This document shows positions 1 through 5,844 of a stretch of 6,461 bases of DNA, in pieces. A program made the translations under genes and the position numbers. Numbering within the stretch: position 1 is the first letter of the stretch; the number at the start of each line of letters is the position of its first letter. The notes below the pieces were generated by a model. The model was not told the origin of the DNA. It made no database searches and saw only the letters and a list, made by a program, of their open reading frames with translations. Source of the stretch: CAZTLI01 sp964614375 (lineage in GTDB: Bacteria > Chloroflexota > Anaerolineae > Aggregatilineales > Phototrophicaceae); the NCBI GenBank assembly GCA_964614375.1, contig CAZTLI010000315.1, forward strand, positions 1 through 6,461, written 5' to 3'.

Positions 1-1
1 G

Positions 2-70
2 GTCGTCACCAATCTGCGCGACGCATCGCAGTATCATCATCTACCCGCCTTTGAACGCTGCGCCGGATAG
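2..70 (+). CDS. C-terminal end of an unidentified protein (partial)
   Basis: Reading from base 2 gives 22 codons, ending in ...LPAFERCAG and a TAG stop at 68-70. The gene begins outside the window. I chose this frame because its stop lies a short distance before a terminator-like hairpin at 103-127 and its third codon positions lean towards G/C like the neighbouring genes. Frame 3 is also open, to a TAG at 79-81, and cannot be excluded. The visible residues carry no motif I recognise, so no function is proposed. The gene converges on the minus-strand gene that ends at 135. Confidence 0.4.
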   Translation, partial: VVTNLRDASQYHHLPAFERCAG

Positions 71-102
71 CAGGTCTTTTTAGTCGTATTGGTAACAACG
101 AG

Positions 103-136
103 TCGGGGCCTCGTCATGACGCCCCGATTATGTTTT
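103..136 (+). terminator. Rho-independent terminator-like hairpin between convergent genes
   Basis: TCGGGGC (103-109) pairs perfectly with GCCCCGA (121-127) around an 11-base loop that itself contains the palindrome GTCATGAC (113-120). On the plus strand the stem is followed by TTATGTTTT (128-136), a modest U-tract. It would therefore mainly terminate the plus-strand gene ending near 70. The T-tract overlaps the TAA stop (135-137) of the opposing gene. The hairpin may also stop minus-strand transcripts, but no clear U-tract follows it in that direction. Confidence 0.6.
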
Positions 137-1412
137 AGGCTTCGCGGTCAATGATATAGGGATCGCCGCGACCCAGGTCGTCGCATTGTTGCGGATTACC
201 CCAATCCGAAGCAAAGACGACATAGCGCCCATCACGCGAGATGCTGGCGCGTGGCTGCACCCAGTAGCCGCAGCTTGTCGAACGGTGATGGGCTAAACGT
301 TCCACCCGACCATCGGTATATTGCAGGAACAGTTCAGCCTCGAACGCTGTCCAACCATTGTCGGATAGGCTGTCCGCCGTGACCAAACAGACACCCGGCG
401 GCCCCTGACATGAAATATGCGCGCCATTGCCCCAATCGAGCACCTGCAAGTAGACCGGTTCGCTGACAACGGCGTTACCGGGCAGTTCGCGCATTCCAAG
501 CGCCATGTTGCCGCTGGGGTGATAAATCTCGAAGGTCATGAAGAATTCTATACCATCTTCTGTCACGCCCAGGTCACCATGCTGATGCCCATCAGAGACA
601 CGTCCGGCAAATTCCCCCGTTTGAATATCAAACGATTCTAATCCGCTGCATCGTGCCGTGCCGTCGCGCGTCCACTGCACCATCAAGTAGTTACCCAATG
701 GCGACACGCCAATCCAATCGGGGTCAACTGGCCCCCATTCCGGGTCGGGTTCGCAATCCCCCTCGTACAATTCAAAAATCGGTATTTCTGCGCCCAATAC
801 GCCATTTTCAATATCCAGCGAGAAAATCACCCACGCACCATCGCTGCGAACGACCACGCCCGACATCCAGCGCCCATCGTGTGACAGTTCATCGGACGAG
901 CGATTGCCGACCACGTATTCATAGTCGGCTGGAAAAGTGAAGTGGTCGCGCGTTTCGCCTGTATCGACATTCGTCAACTGCACGCGCACGGTGGTATCCT
1001 CATTCGAGTCGAAGTGGATGAGCGTATGCGCTTCGGCTGGATACCAGCGGGCGGCATTCCACGTCCATGTTTCCAGCCCTTCAACCATGCCGTAGTCATC
1101 CATGCGCCGCACAAGATACCCCCATTCGGACGAGACCAGCAGGATATAGGCATTATCGCCAGAAAACGCCTGCAACTGGGAATATTCCTGCGTCTCAAAT
1201 TGGCCTGATACGCTGGAATCAGAGATGCGCGTAATTTGTGTGCAGAATGCCGGGTCGATGAACGGGTCGCCAACAGCGGGTACGGACATATCCACCTGAT
1301 TGATGACGATTTCATTATCCGTTCGGTCAACACAATCGTCCTGTGCAACGGTGATGCGATATGCTATCGAAGTGATGAGCAAAACAATGAAACCTATTCG
1401 CCATAGTCGCAT
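135..1412 (-). CDS. Secreted beta-propeller-like protein (PD40/TolB-type repeats)
   Basis: The 425-residue product has an N-terminal signal peptide: basic MRLWR, a hydrophobic stretch at about 7-18 and a likely cleavage after TVA (21-23). The mature part should therefore lie outside the membrane. It contains repeats of the type seen in TolB/PD40 beta-propeller blades: SHDGRW (177-182), SPLGNYLMVQW (237-247), TEDGIEFF (284-291) and SRDGRYVVFASDW (392-404). These repeats have the polar-aromatic turn and following beta-strand of such blades. Eight cysteines (27, 57, 220, 255, 335, 342, 381, 410) suit disulfide formation after export. I see no catalytic triad or metal site that would assign an enzyme activity; binding or scaffolding is equally possible. 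The start is supported by a strong AGGAGGA (1419-1425 on the complement) six bases before ATG. It is transcribed divergently from the SDR gene and appears monocistronic. Fold class is fairly sure; function is unknown. Confidence 0.85.
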   Translation of the reverse strand: MRLWRIGFIVLLITSIAYRITVAQDDCVDRTDNEIVINQVDMSVPAVGDPFIDPAFCTQITRISDSSVSGQFETQEYSQLQAFSGDNAYILLVSSEWGYLVRRMDDYGMVEGLETWTWNAARWYPAEAHTLIHFDSNEDTTVRVQLTNVDTGETRDHFTFPADYEYVVGNRSSDELSHDGRWMSGVVVRSDGAWVIFSLDIENGVLGAEIPIFELYEGDCEPDPEWGPVDPDWIGVSPLGNYLMVQWTRDGTARCSGLESFDIQTGEFAGRVSDGHQHGDLGVTEDGIEFFMTFEIYHPSGNMALGMRELPGNAVVSEPVYLQVLDWGNGAHISCQGPPGVCLVTADSLSDNGWTAFEAELFLQYTDGRVERLAHHRSTSCGYWVQPRASISRDGRYVVFASDWGNPQQCDDLGRGDPYIIDREA

Positions 1413-1418
1413 ATTGAG

Positions 1419-1425
1419 TCCTCCT
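1419..1425 (-). promoter_or_regulatory. Strong ribosome binding site of the secreted propeller gene
   Basis: On the complement this reads AGGAGGA, six bases before the ATG at 1412. It is a near-perfect Shine-Dalgarno and fixes the start that carries the signal peptide. Confidence 0.8.
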
Positions 1426-1492
1426 ACATCGTATGATGAACGTATTATGGTCTATTGTGGAAGATGCCGCTGTCTGGACGTGCTAAAAACCT

Positions 1493-1571
1493 GTCAAATT
1501 TTAATGGATGCGACCCGCGATAGATGAGCAGTCGATAATAAAATCCAACTTAACATTTGAGAAAATTTGAC
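1493..1571. repeat. Perfect 10-base inverted repeat in the divergent promoter region
   Basis: GTCAAATTTT (1493-1502) is the exact reverse complement of AAAATTTGAC (1562-1571); 59 bases lie between the arms. Each arm reads AAAATTTGAC outward, towards the gene on its own side. The right arm overlaps the -35 box of the SDR promoter. The left arm gives a TTGACA on the minus strand, towards the secreted propeller gene. This geometry suits a shared operator or a pair of matched promoter elements for the divergent genes. The role is inferred from position only. Confidence 0.5.
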
Positions 1572-1596
1572 CATCGACCCTCGCCTACCGTAGAAT
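1567..1596 (+). promoter_or_regulatory. Sigma70-type promoter for the SDR gene
   Basis: A -35 box TTGACC (1567-1572) and a -10 box TAGAAT (1591-1596) are separated by 18 bases; each differs from consensus at one position. Transcription would start near 1603, leaving a leader of about 36 bases before the ATG at 1639. The AAAAT just upstream of the -35 box is part of the inverted repeat. Confidence 0.6.
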
Positions 1597-1625
1597 AACC
1601 GCCAACTTGCGACACGATTTATGGT

Positions 1626-1630
1626 AGGAG
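1626..1630 (+). promoter_or_regulatory. Ribosome binding site deciding the SDR start
   Basis: AGGAG lies eight bases before the ATG at 1639. It falls inside the alternative longer reading frame beginning at 1621, which has no Shine-Dalgarno of its own upstream. This favours the 330-residue form over the 336-residue one. Confidence 0.7.
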
Positions 1631-1638
1631 TGATGGCA

Positions 1639-2631
1639 ATGAAGGTTTTAGTATTAGGTGGCACACGATTTTTAGGAAGGCATATTGTCGAGGCGGCGCT
1701 CGCACGAGACCATGAGGTCACGCTGTTCAATCGCGGACAGTCCAATCCCGACCTGTTCGCCGACCTCGAAAAACTCACAGGGGATCGCGATGGCGGTCTG
1801 GATGCGCTCGAAGGCCGTTCGTGGGATGTGGCGATTGACCCCAGCGGTTATGTGCCACGTCTGGTCAAAGCATCGGCTGAACTGCTCGCCGATTCGGTCG
1901 AGCACTATACTTTTGTTTCGTCGATTTCGGTGTACAGCGGTTTGGATACACCCCATATGGACGAAAGCGGCGCCGTCGGCACGATAGCAGATGAAACTGT
2001 CGAAGAAATCACGGGCGAAACCTATGGCCCATTGAAGGTATTGTGTGAAAAAGCTGCCGAAGCTGCGCTGCCGGGACGAGTCCTGCATGTGCGTTCTGGT
2101 TTGATTGTGGGGCCGCATGACCTGAGCAATCGCTTTACTTACTGGCCTGTACGTGTAGCAAAAGGTGGAGATGTGCTCGCGCCTGTGTCGCCCGATTTCC
2201 CCGTGCAATATATCGACGGACGCGATCAAGCCGAATGGATTATCCGCATGGCAGAAGACCGCAAAGCCGGAGTCTATAACGTTACGGGGCCAGACTACAA
2301 CGCCACACTCGGTCATGTGCTGGATGTCAGCAAAGAGGTCAGCGGCAGCGACGCCAATTTTGTCTGGGCGGATGCGGACTTTCTCGCCGAACACGAGGTC
2401 GCACCCTGGATGGGGCTGCCCCTGTGGGTGCCCGATGACACCAGAGCCTTGAATCAAATGAATATCGACAAAGCGCTCGCCGACGGCCTGACCTTCCGCC
2501 CGCTTGCTGCTACCATACGGGATACGCTGGCGTGGTTCGCCGAACAACCCGCTGACCGCCAGTGGCCTGCGGGCATCAGCGCCGAAAAAGAGGCCGATGT
2601 ACTCGCGGCATGGAAAGCAAAAGTCAGCTAA
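1639..2631 (+). CDS. NAD-dependent epimerase/dehydratase family protein (extended SDR)
   Basis: The 330-residue product is a cytoplasmic Rossmann-fold oxidoreductase of the extended or atypical short-chain dehydrogenase/reductase superfamily. The nucleotide-binding loop is GGTRFLG (7-13), the atypical GGTxFxG form rather than GxxGxxG. An FNRG (30-33) after the second strand places Arg32 where NADP-preferring members hold the 2'-phosphate. A GDRD follows at 48-51. VSSISVYS (93-100) supplies the catalytic-Ser strand. Tyr129 and Lys133 form the YxxxK motif within YGPLK. The C-terminal half has YNVTGP (213-218), typical of the substrate domain. Length fits the family. An in-frame ATG at 1621 exists, but AGGAG (1626-1630) lies eight bases before the ATG at 1639, which also starts cleanly at MKVLVLGG, so I place the start there. 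Substrate cannot be told from sequence; sugar-nucleotide epimerase, reductase or CSP41-like roles are all possible. The gene stands alone. Confidence 0.9.
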   Translation: MKVLVLGGTRFLGRHIVEAALARDHEVTLFNRGQSNPDLFADLEKLTGDRDGGLDALEGRSWDVAIDPSGYVPRLVKASAELLADSVEHYTFVSSISVYSGLDTPHMDESGAVGTIADETVEEITGETYGPLKVLCEKAAEAALPGRVLHVRSGLIVGPHDLSNRFTYWPVRVAKGGDVLAPVSPDFPVQYIDGRDQAEWIIRMAEDRKAGVYNVTGPDYNATLGHVLDVSKEVSGSDANFVWADADFLAEHEVAPWMGLPLWVPDDTRALNQMNIDKALADGLTFRPLAATIRDTLAWFAEQPADRQWPAGISAEKEADVLAAWKAKVS

Positions 2632-2637
2632 TGAACG

Positions 2638-2657
2638 AGCGGCGCTTCGTGTGCGCT
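2638..2657. terminator. Weak hairpin between convergent stop codons
   Basis: AGCG(G)CGC and GTGCGCT can pair around a TTCGT loop with one bulged G and one G-U pair. The hairpin sits between the SDR stop (2629-2631) and the stop of the opposing gene (2656-2658), overlapping the latter. Neither strand has a convincing U-tract after it. It may act as a weak bidirectional terminator or roadblock. It is the only candidate in this 24-base gap. Confidence 0.3.
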
Positions 2658-4368
2658 ATTCCACCGTAACAACACAACTCGGCGGTGGCGGATAATTGTC
2701 CTGATAACCGACAAATGTATAGACTCCGGTTGACGGCGGCGTATAACGGGCGCGGGTATTAAATCCAAAGTAGATGTCAACAGTATAGTGGTCATGCGTG
2801 ACGGACAAACCCTGCCCATTCACCGATATACCCGAATTGAGCGTCGCCATCGCGTTGTCGCGGTCACCCGGCGATGTCCATGAATTGTTGCCAAACACGA
2901 TGTCTATAGTCGTGCCCAATGGCACACGATCCGGGGAGCAGTTGTTCGCGCCATTCATGTTGATATAGACGAGATTGCCACTGCCGCCGCTTTGTCCACC
3001 CACACCACCTGTTGAACCCGTCCCTGCGGGCTGCGATACTGGTGGATCGGGGATATTGGTGGCGACTCGCACATCCTCACAGCGCCCCTCTTCATCGACA
3101 ACATCCGAACGCACCCAACGAATGGCAGACAGCTCCCACCAGATGAGACCATCTGTACCCACCGCCTGTGTCGCGATGATCGAGCGATCACCCGCTGGCA
3201 GTGTCCCCGTCACGGGATAGGCTGTACCCGGCCCCGAACGCACATTCACTGGCGAAGCGCCGACAAGGGCATAACAGCGGTTGTTTGCTTGCACAAATCG
3301 GTCAATGGACGTTTGTGTACGCGGTTCGGCAACTTCAATTTCGCGCGGCAGCGCCTCAACAGGCAGCGCCTGCACATCGGCTTCGGTGTAGGGTTCGGGG
3401 TCATTGGGCGCGCCCGTCGCGTGCAGATTCTCATCAATTGGCACGGTGAGACGCGCGCCATCCGGCACGATTTCAGCGCCCTGTTCCGTGCTGACCGTCG
3501 CCTGACCTTCGATCATCGTCACCACCAGACTATCGCCTGCCTGCGCCTGTAAATAAGCTGTAGACGCCAGTCGAATCGAGACGTTGTTGACCGAAATCTC
3601 AATCTCGCGACCGCCTTCGGGCGTCTGAATCAAGAGGCCGCTGTGCGGCGCTTCGGTACAGGGCGCGTCGCCAATGCCGGTTTGCAAATAGAAGGCTTGT
3701 AATGGCCCATAGGTCGGGTCACCGGGTTGGACGACGGGCAGCGAGTCTATATCGCCATCTATCTGCAACAAACTCACCGCTACCCATCCAACTGATTCCT
3801 CATCATCCGACAATTCGACACGCACCCAGTCAGCGGCTTGATTGCGGCCTGTGACGGTCACTTGCGAATCGTTGGCGAGGGTTGTTACGATGTCATCGCT
3901 GGTCGATGCACCGCCGCGAACGTTAATTGCACCAGCGGCGCTAACTGTTCCTGCAAGTTCTACAGATGGATTCGCCGCTTCAATGTGGACTTCGCCAAAC
4001 AGCAGGAACGTCACATTCTGACCCGGCAGCGTGTCTGGCAAATTGGCCTGAAGCCGCATCAAGGATACACCCCATTCGCCCGCCACCGCATCCATCGAAC
4101 TCAATTGCAAGGTGCGAATACTGCTCACATCCACCCGATCACCGGGACTATCGAATTCGAACGATTCACTACCCGGCTGCGGCTCTGCAATAAGCGACAG
4201 GTTGCCATAACAGGCTTGATTGCGTCCGGTATCGCTGCACAGGTCATCTATCGTGTCCATCGCCTGCTGCACCAATGCCGGACAGGTGTCAGCATCTTGT
4301 GCTGTTGTGATTGCAAAGCTCAATAGAAGAATCGTGAAGCTGGTGATAACGAGGAATAGTTTATTCAT
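2656..4368 (-). CDS. Exported SH3b-FecR-SH3b multidomain protein
   Basis: The 570-residue product has a signal peptide (MNKLF, hydrophobic about 4-20, cleavage likely near TTA-QD at 23-25). Its domains, in order, are as follows. A Cys-containing N-terminal domain (about 27-135) has GRNQACYGN (48-56) and FLLFGEV (121-127). A first bacterial SH3 (SH3b) domain (about 143-202) has INVRGGAS at 148-155 and VGWVAVSLL at 193-201. A FecR-like beta domain (about 254-312) has RLASTAYLQAQAGDS and IEGQATV. A second SH3b (about 367-425) has VNVRSGPGTAYP at 374-385. A Gly/Ser linker (450-464) leads to a C-terminal beta-rich domain (465-570). SH3b domains generally bind cell-wall peptides or protein partners, and FecR-like folds sense or bind periplasmic ligands, so a cell-surface role is likely. 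No catalytic domain is visible. Eight cysteines, two flanking SH3b-2 (365, 430) and two bracketing the last domain (477, 565), suggest disulfides. GGAGG six bases before the ATG supports the start. Confidence 0.88.
   Translation of the reverse strand: MNKLFLVITSFTILLLSFAITTAQDADTCPALVQQAMDTIDDLCSDTGRNQACYGNLSLIAEPQPGSESFEFDSPGDRVDVSSIRTLQLSSMDAVAGEWGVSLMRLQANLPDTLPGQNVTFLLFGEVHIEAANPSVELAGTVSAAGAINVRGGASTSDDIVTTLANDSQVTVTGRNQAADWVRVELSDDEESVGWVAVSLLQIDGDIDSLPVVQPGDPTYGPLQAFYLQTGIGDAPCTEAPHSGLLIQTPEGGREIEISVNNVSIRLASTAYLQAQAGDSLVVTMIEGQATVSTEQGAEIVPDGARLTVPIDENLHATGAPNDPEPYTEADVQALPVEALPREIEVAEPRTQTSIDRFVQANNRCYALVGASPVNVRSGPGTAYPVTGTLPAGDRSIIATQAVGTDGLIWWELSAIRWVRSDVVDEEGRCEDVRVATNIPDPPVSQPAGTGSTGGVGGQSGGSGNLVYINMNGANNCSPDRVPLGTTIDIVFGNNSWTSPGDRDNAMATLNSGISVNGQGLSVTHDHYTVDIYFGFNTRARYTPPSTGVYTFVGYQDNYPPPPSCVVTVE
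3347..3371. repeat. Short direct repeat GGCAGCGCCT within coding DNA
   Basis: GGCAGCGCCT occurs at 3347-3356 and again at 3362-3371. It encodes the two ALP units of QALPVEALPRE in the linker between the FecR-like domain and the second SH3b of the exported protein. It is most simply a small slippage-type duplication in a flexible linker. Confidence 0.5.
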
Positions 4369-4374
4369 TTTGCC

Positions 4375-4379
4375 CCTCC
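4375..4379 (-). promoter_or_regulatory. Ribosome binding site of the SH3b-FecR gene
   Basis: On the complement this reads GGAGG within GGGAGGGG, six bases before the ATG at 4368. It supports the start that carries the signal peptide. Confidence 0.7.
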
Positions 4380-4391
4380 CAATTCCTTAGC

Positions 4392-4430
4392 CTGCCCGGT
4401 TACAGCGTTTGGCGTCCAGGAGCGGGGCAG
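4392..4430. repeat. Inverted repeat in the leader of the SH3b-FecR gene
   Basis: CTGCCC (4392-4397) and GGGCAG (4425-4430) are complementary with 27 bases between them. If the minus-strand promoter lies beyond 4430, the pair would form a stem in the 5' leader, starting just upstream of the ribosome binding site. Arms are only six bases, so this may be chance. Confidence 0.25.
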
Positions 4431-4472
4431 ACTCTGACATAAAGTCTAATCCCATACACAAAATCCGCAGCA

Positions 4473-4489
4473 AATTGAGTGCGCCAATT
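4473..4489. promoter_or_regulatory. Operator-like palindrome AATTG-N7-CAATT
   Basis: AATTG (4473-4477) and CAATT (4485-4489) form a 17-base imperfect palindrome of the size bound by dimeric regulators. It lies in the divergent region between the SH3b-FecR gene and the phosphatase cluster, about 20 bases before the TTGATT box. No regulator is encoded nearby, so the assignment is only positional. Confidence 0.25.
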
Positions 4490-4510
4490 GTAACAAATCG
4501 AAATGTGGTC

Positions 4511-4543
4511 TTGATTCAGGCAATCGCGTTTCCGTTATACAAT
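4511..4543 (+). promoter_or_regulatory. Candidate promoter of the phosphatase-DinB cluster
   Basis: TTGATT (4511-4516) resembles a -35 box. The downstream stretch TTATACAAT (4535-4543) offers overlapping -10 candidates: TTATAC, 18 bases from the -35 box; TATACA, 19 bases; and TACAAT, 21 bases and the best match to consensus. Spacing is not ideal for the best -10. A transcript from here would have a leader of about 40 bases before the ATG at 4592. Confidence 0.4.
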
Positions 4544-4591
4544 ACAGTCTAATGAAATGTTCGATTTGCCCGCGCGCCCAAAAGGTCACAC

Positions 4592-5191
4592 ATGGAAACA
4601 CGTACCCTCTATCTCATTCGGCATGGTCAATATGACCGAACAGACAAAGACGAACTCGGCGGCAGCCTGAGCACCACCGGACGCGAACAAGCACTCCTCA
4701 CCGGGCGCGCTTTAAGTGGAATGTCCGTCAATCGCATTTATTGCAGCGATATGCACCGGGCGGTAGAAACAGCCTACTTGATTGCCGATGTGTTGAATGC
4801 GCCGATGCCGCAAATTGACCCGCTGCTGCGCGAATCTGTGCCGACTGTTCCACCCCATCTGCTTGATTATTTCACCGAATTGGATCACAACGTGGAGTCT
4901 TCTTTTAAATTAGCCGATGTCGAAGGTCAACGGGCACGCTCTGAAGAAGCCTTCGCCAAATATTTTGTGCCAACGACACATCCTGAAATCCATGATTTGA
5001 TTGTGTGTCATGGTAATCTCATCCGCTTCCTGGCCTGTCGCGCGCTCGATATAGACCCCGATAAATGGGCCAATATGCGAATCAATCATTGTGGAATCAC
5101 CCGTATTGCGATCAAAGCCACTGGCGCGATGCAGCTTATCTCCCACAACGAAACAGGCCACATTCATTTTGAGATGCGTACCGACCTATAA
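4592..5191 (+). CDS. PGAM5-like histidine phosphatase, apparently active
   Basis: The 199-residue product belongs to the histidine phosphatase (phosphoglycerate mutase-like) superfamily. These proteins hydrolyse phospho-esters through a phospho-histidine intermediate. The full catalytic set is visible: Arg10-His11-Gly12 in LIRHGQY (8-14), Arg56 in SDMHRAVETA (52-61), the candidate acid Glu81 in LLRES, and the second His140 in VCHGNLIR (138-145). RHGQY followed by CHxNxIR and CRAL resembles the PGAM5 branch (PGAM5 has RHSQY and CHANVIR) more than glycolytic mutases, so phosphoprotein or small-molecule phosphatase activity is likelier than mutase activity; the substrate is not readable. There is no signal peptide, so it is cytoplasmic. 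AAAGG (4581-4585) lies six bases before the start. It heads a same-strand cluster with a diverged paralogue 45 bases downstream. Confidence 0.9.
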   Translation: METRTLYLIRHGQYDRTDKDELGGSLSTTGREQALLTGRALSGMSVNRIYCSDMHRAVETAYLIADVLNAPMPQIDPLLRESVPTVPPHLLDYFTELDHNVESSFKLADVEGQRARSEEAFAKYFVPTTHPEIHDLIVCHGNLIRFLACRALDIDPDKWANMRINHCGITRIAIKATGAMQLISHNETGHIHFEMRTDL

Positions 5192-5225
5192 ACGTGTGTA
5201 TTGAACAATAACCCTTTGCACGAAT

Positions 5226-5230
5226 AGAGG
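5226..5230 (+). promoter_or_regulatory. Ribosome binding site of the second phosphatase paralogue
   Basis: AGAGG sits six bases before the ATG at 5237. It shows that the degenerate paralogue keeps its own translation signal and that MEKRILYLVR is the true N-terminus, matching METRTLYLIR of the first paralogue. Confidence 0.6.
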
Positions 5231-5236
5231 CCAATT

Positions 5237-5818
5237 ATGGAAAAACGTATTTTGTATCTCGTTCGTAACGCCCAATATGATCGTGAACAAGTTCGTGATG
5301 ACGAAATCAGCGCCCCCTTGACATCGCCTGGCAAGGAACAGGCGGCGCTCACCGCACATGCCCTCAAAGACCTGCATGTCAACACCATCTATGCCAGCCC
5401 GGAGCGGCAAACGATGGATACCGCTGCTATCCTCTCGCGCAATATGAACGACATCGAAGTGGTCGAAACCAACCTCCTGCGCCAGTATCCATCAGTACAA
5501 TCGGCATCCGGCAGCACATTACACCCGGACATTCTAAAATACATGGCAGCAGGCCAGAAAAAGCAGCTTGACGCCGCCTTCAATAGTTACTTCAAACCCG
5601 TCATCGGCAGCGAACAGCACGAAATCATTGTCTGCCATGCCAATATCATCCGCGATCTCATTTGCCGCGCCCTGAGCGTCAATCCAGAAACATGGGCACA
5701 CATGATTATCCATCACTGCGGCATCAGCAGCATCATTATCAATGCCGATGGCACGATTGAACTGGCGGGCTATAACGATACCCATCACCTGCCCGATAAA
5801 CTGCGGACAGAACACTAG
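5237..5818 (+). CDS. PGAM5-like pseudophosphatase, catalytic residues replaced
   Basis: The 193-residue product is a clear paralogue of the preceding phosphatase. Both start MExRxLYLxR, and over the segment from VCH (132 here, 138 there) about half of 54 aligned residues are identical by hand count. The active site is altered. Arg10 is kept, but the nucleophilic His is Asn11 (codon AAC, 5267-5269) and the following Gly is Ala12. The second active-site Arg is Gln58 (CAA, 5408-5410), with an Arg one residue earlier at 57. The acid Glu is Gln83 (CAG, 5483-5485). The second His134 is retained in VCHANIIR, which matches human PGAM5 (CHANVIR), as does the C-terminal LPDK (185-188). Without the nucleophile, phospho-transfer is not expected; binding of a phospho-ligand or pairing with the active paralogue is plausible. 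The frame is intact with its own ribosome binding site, so it is not a decayed pseudogene. Cytoplasmic; probably co-transcribed with both neighbours. Confidence 0.88.
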   Translation: MEKRILYLVRNAQYDREQVRDDEISAPLTSPGKEQAALTAHALKDLHVNTIYASPERQTMDTAAILSRNMNDIEVVETNLLRQYPSVQSASGSTLHPDILKYMAAGQKKQLDAAFNSYFKPVIGSEQHEIIVCHANIIRDLICRALSVNPETWAHMIIHHCGISSIIINADGTIELAGYNDTHHLPDKLRTEH

Positions 5819-5844
5819 CTACAACACACACGAGAGATCGCCCG

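Noticed and set aside
974..1348. 124-codon minus-strand frame overlapping the secreted propeller gene in another frame
   Set aside because: The propeller frame has a signal peptide, strong ribosome binding site and repeats; the alternative is basic, compositionally odd and has none of these.
1444..1497. A complete sigma70 promoter for the propeller gene (TTGACA at 1492-1497 or CATAAT at 1444-1449 on the complement)
   Set aside because: The two boxes are too far apart to act together, and neither has a matching partner at 16-18 bases, so I do not call a promoter.
1672..2547. Long open frame (291 codons) on the minus strand opposite the SDR gene
   Set aside because: It is fully antisense to a gene with clear Rossmann motifs, has no family features, and reflects codon bias of the opposite strand.
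3838..4326. 162-codon plus-strand frame inside the SH3b-FecR gene
   Set aside because: It overlaps the signal peptide, N-terminal domain and part of SH3b-1 of the real gene and its translation shows no coherent domain or ribosome binding site.
5237..5818. The second phosphatase as a decayed pseudogene or sequencing artefact
   Set aside because: The frame is intact over 193 codons with its own ribosome binding site, and the losses are several independent, in-frame, conservative-size changes at active-site positions rather than frameshifts or stops.
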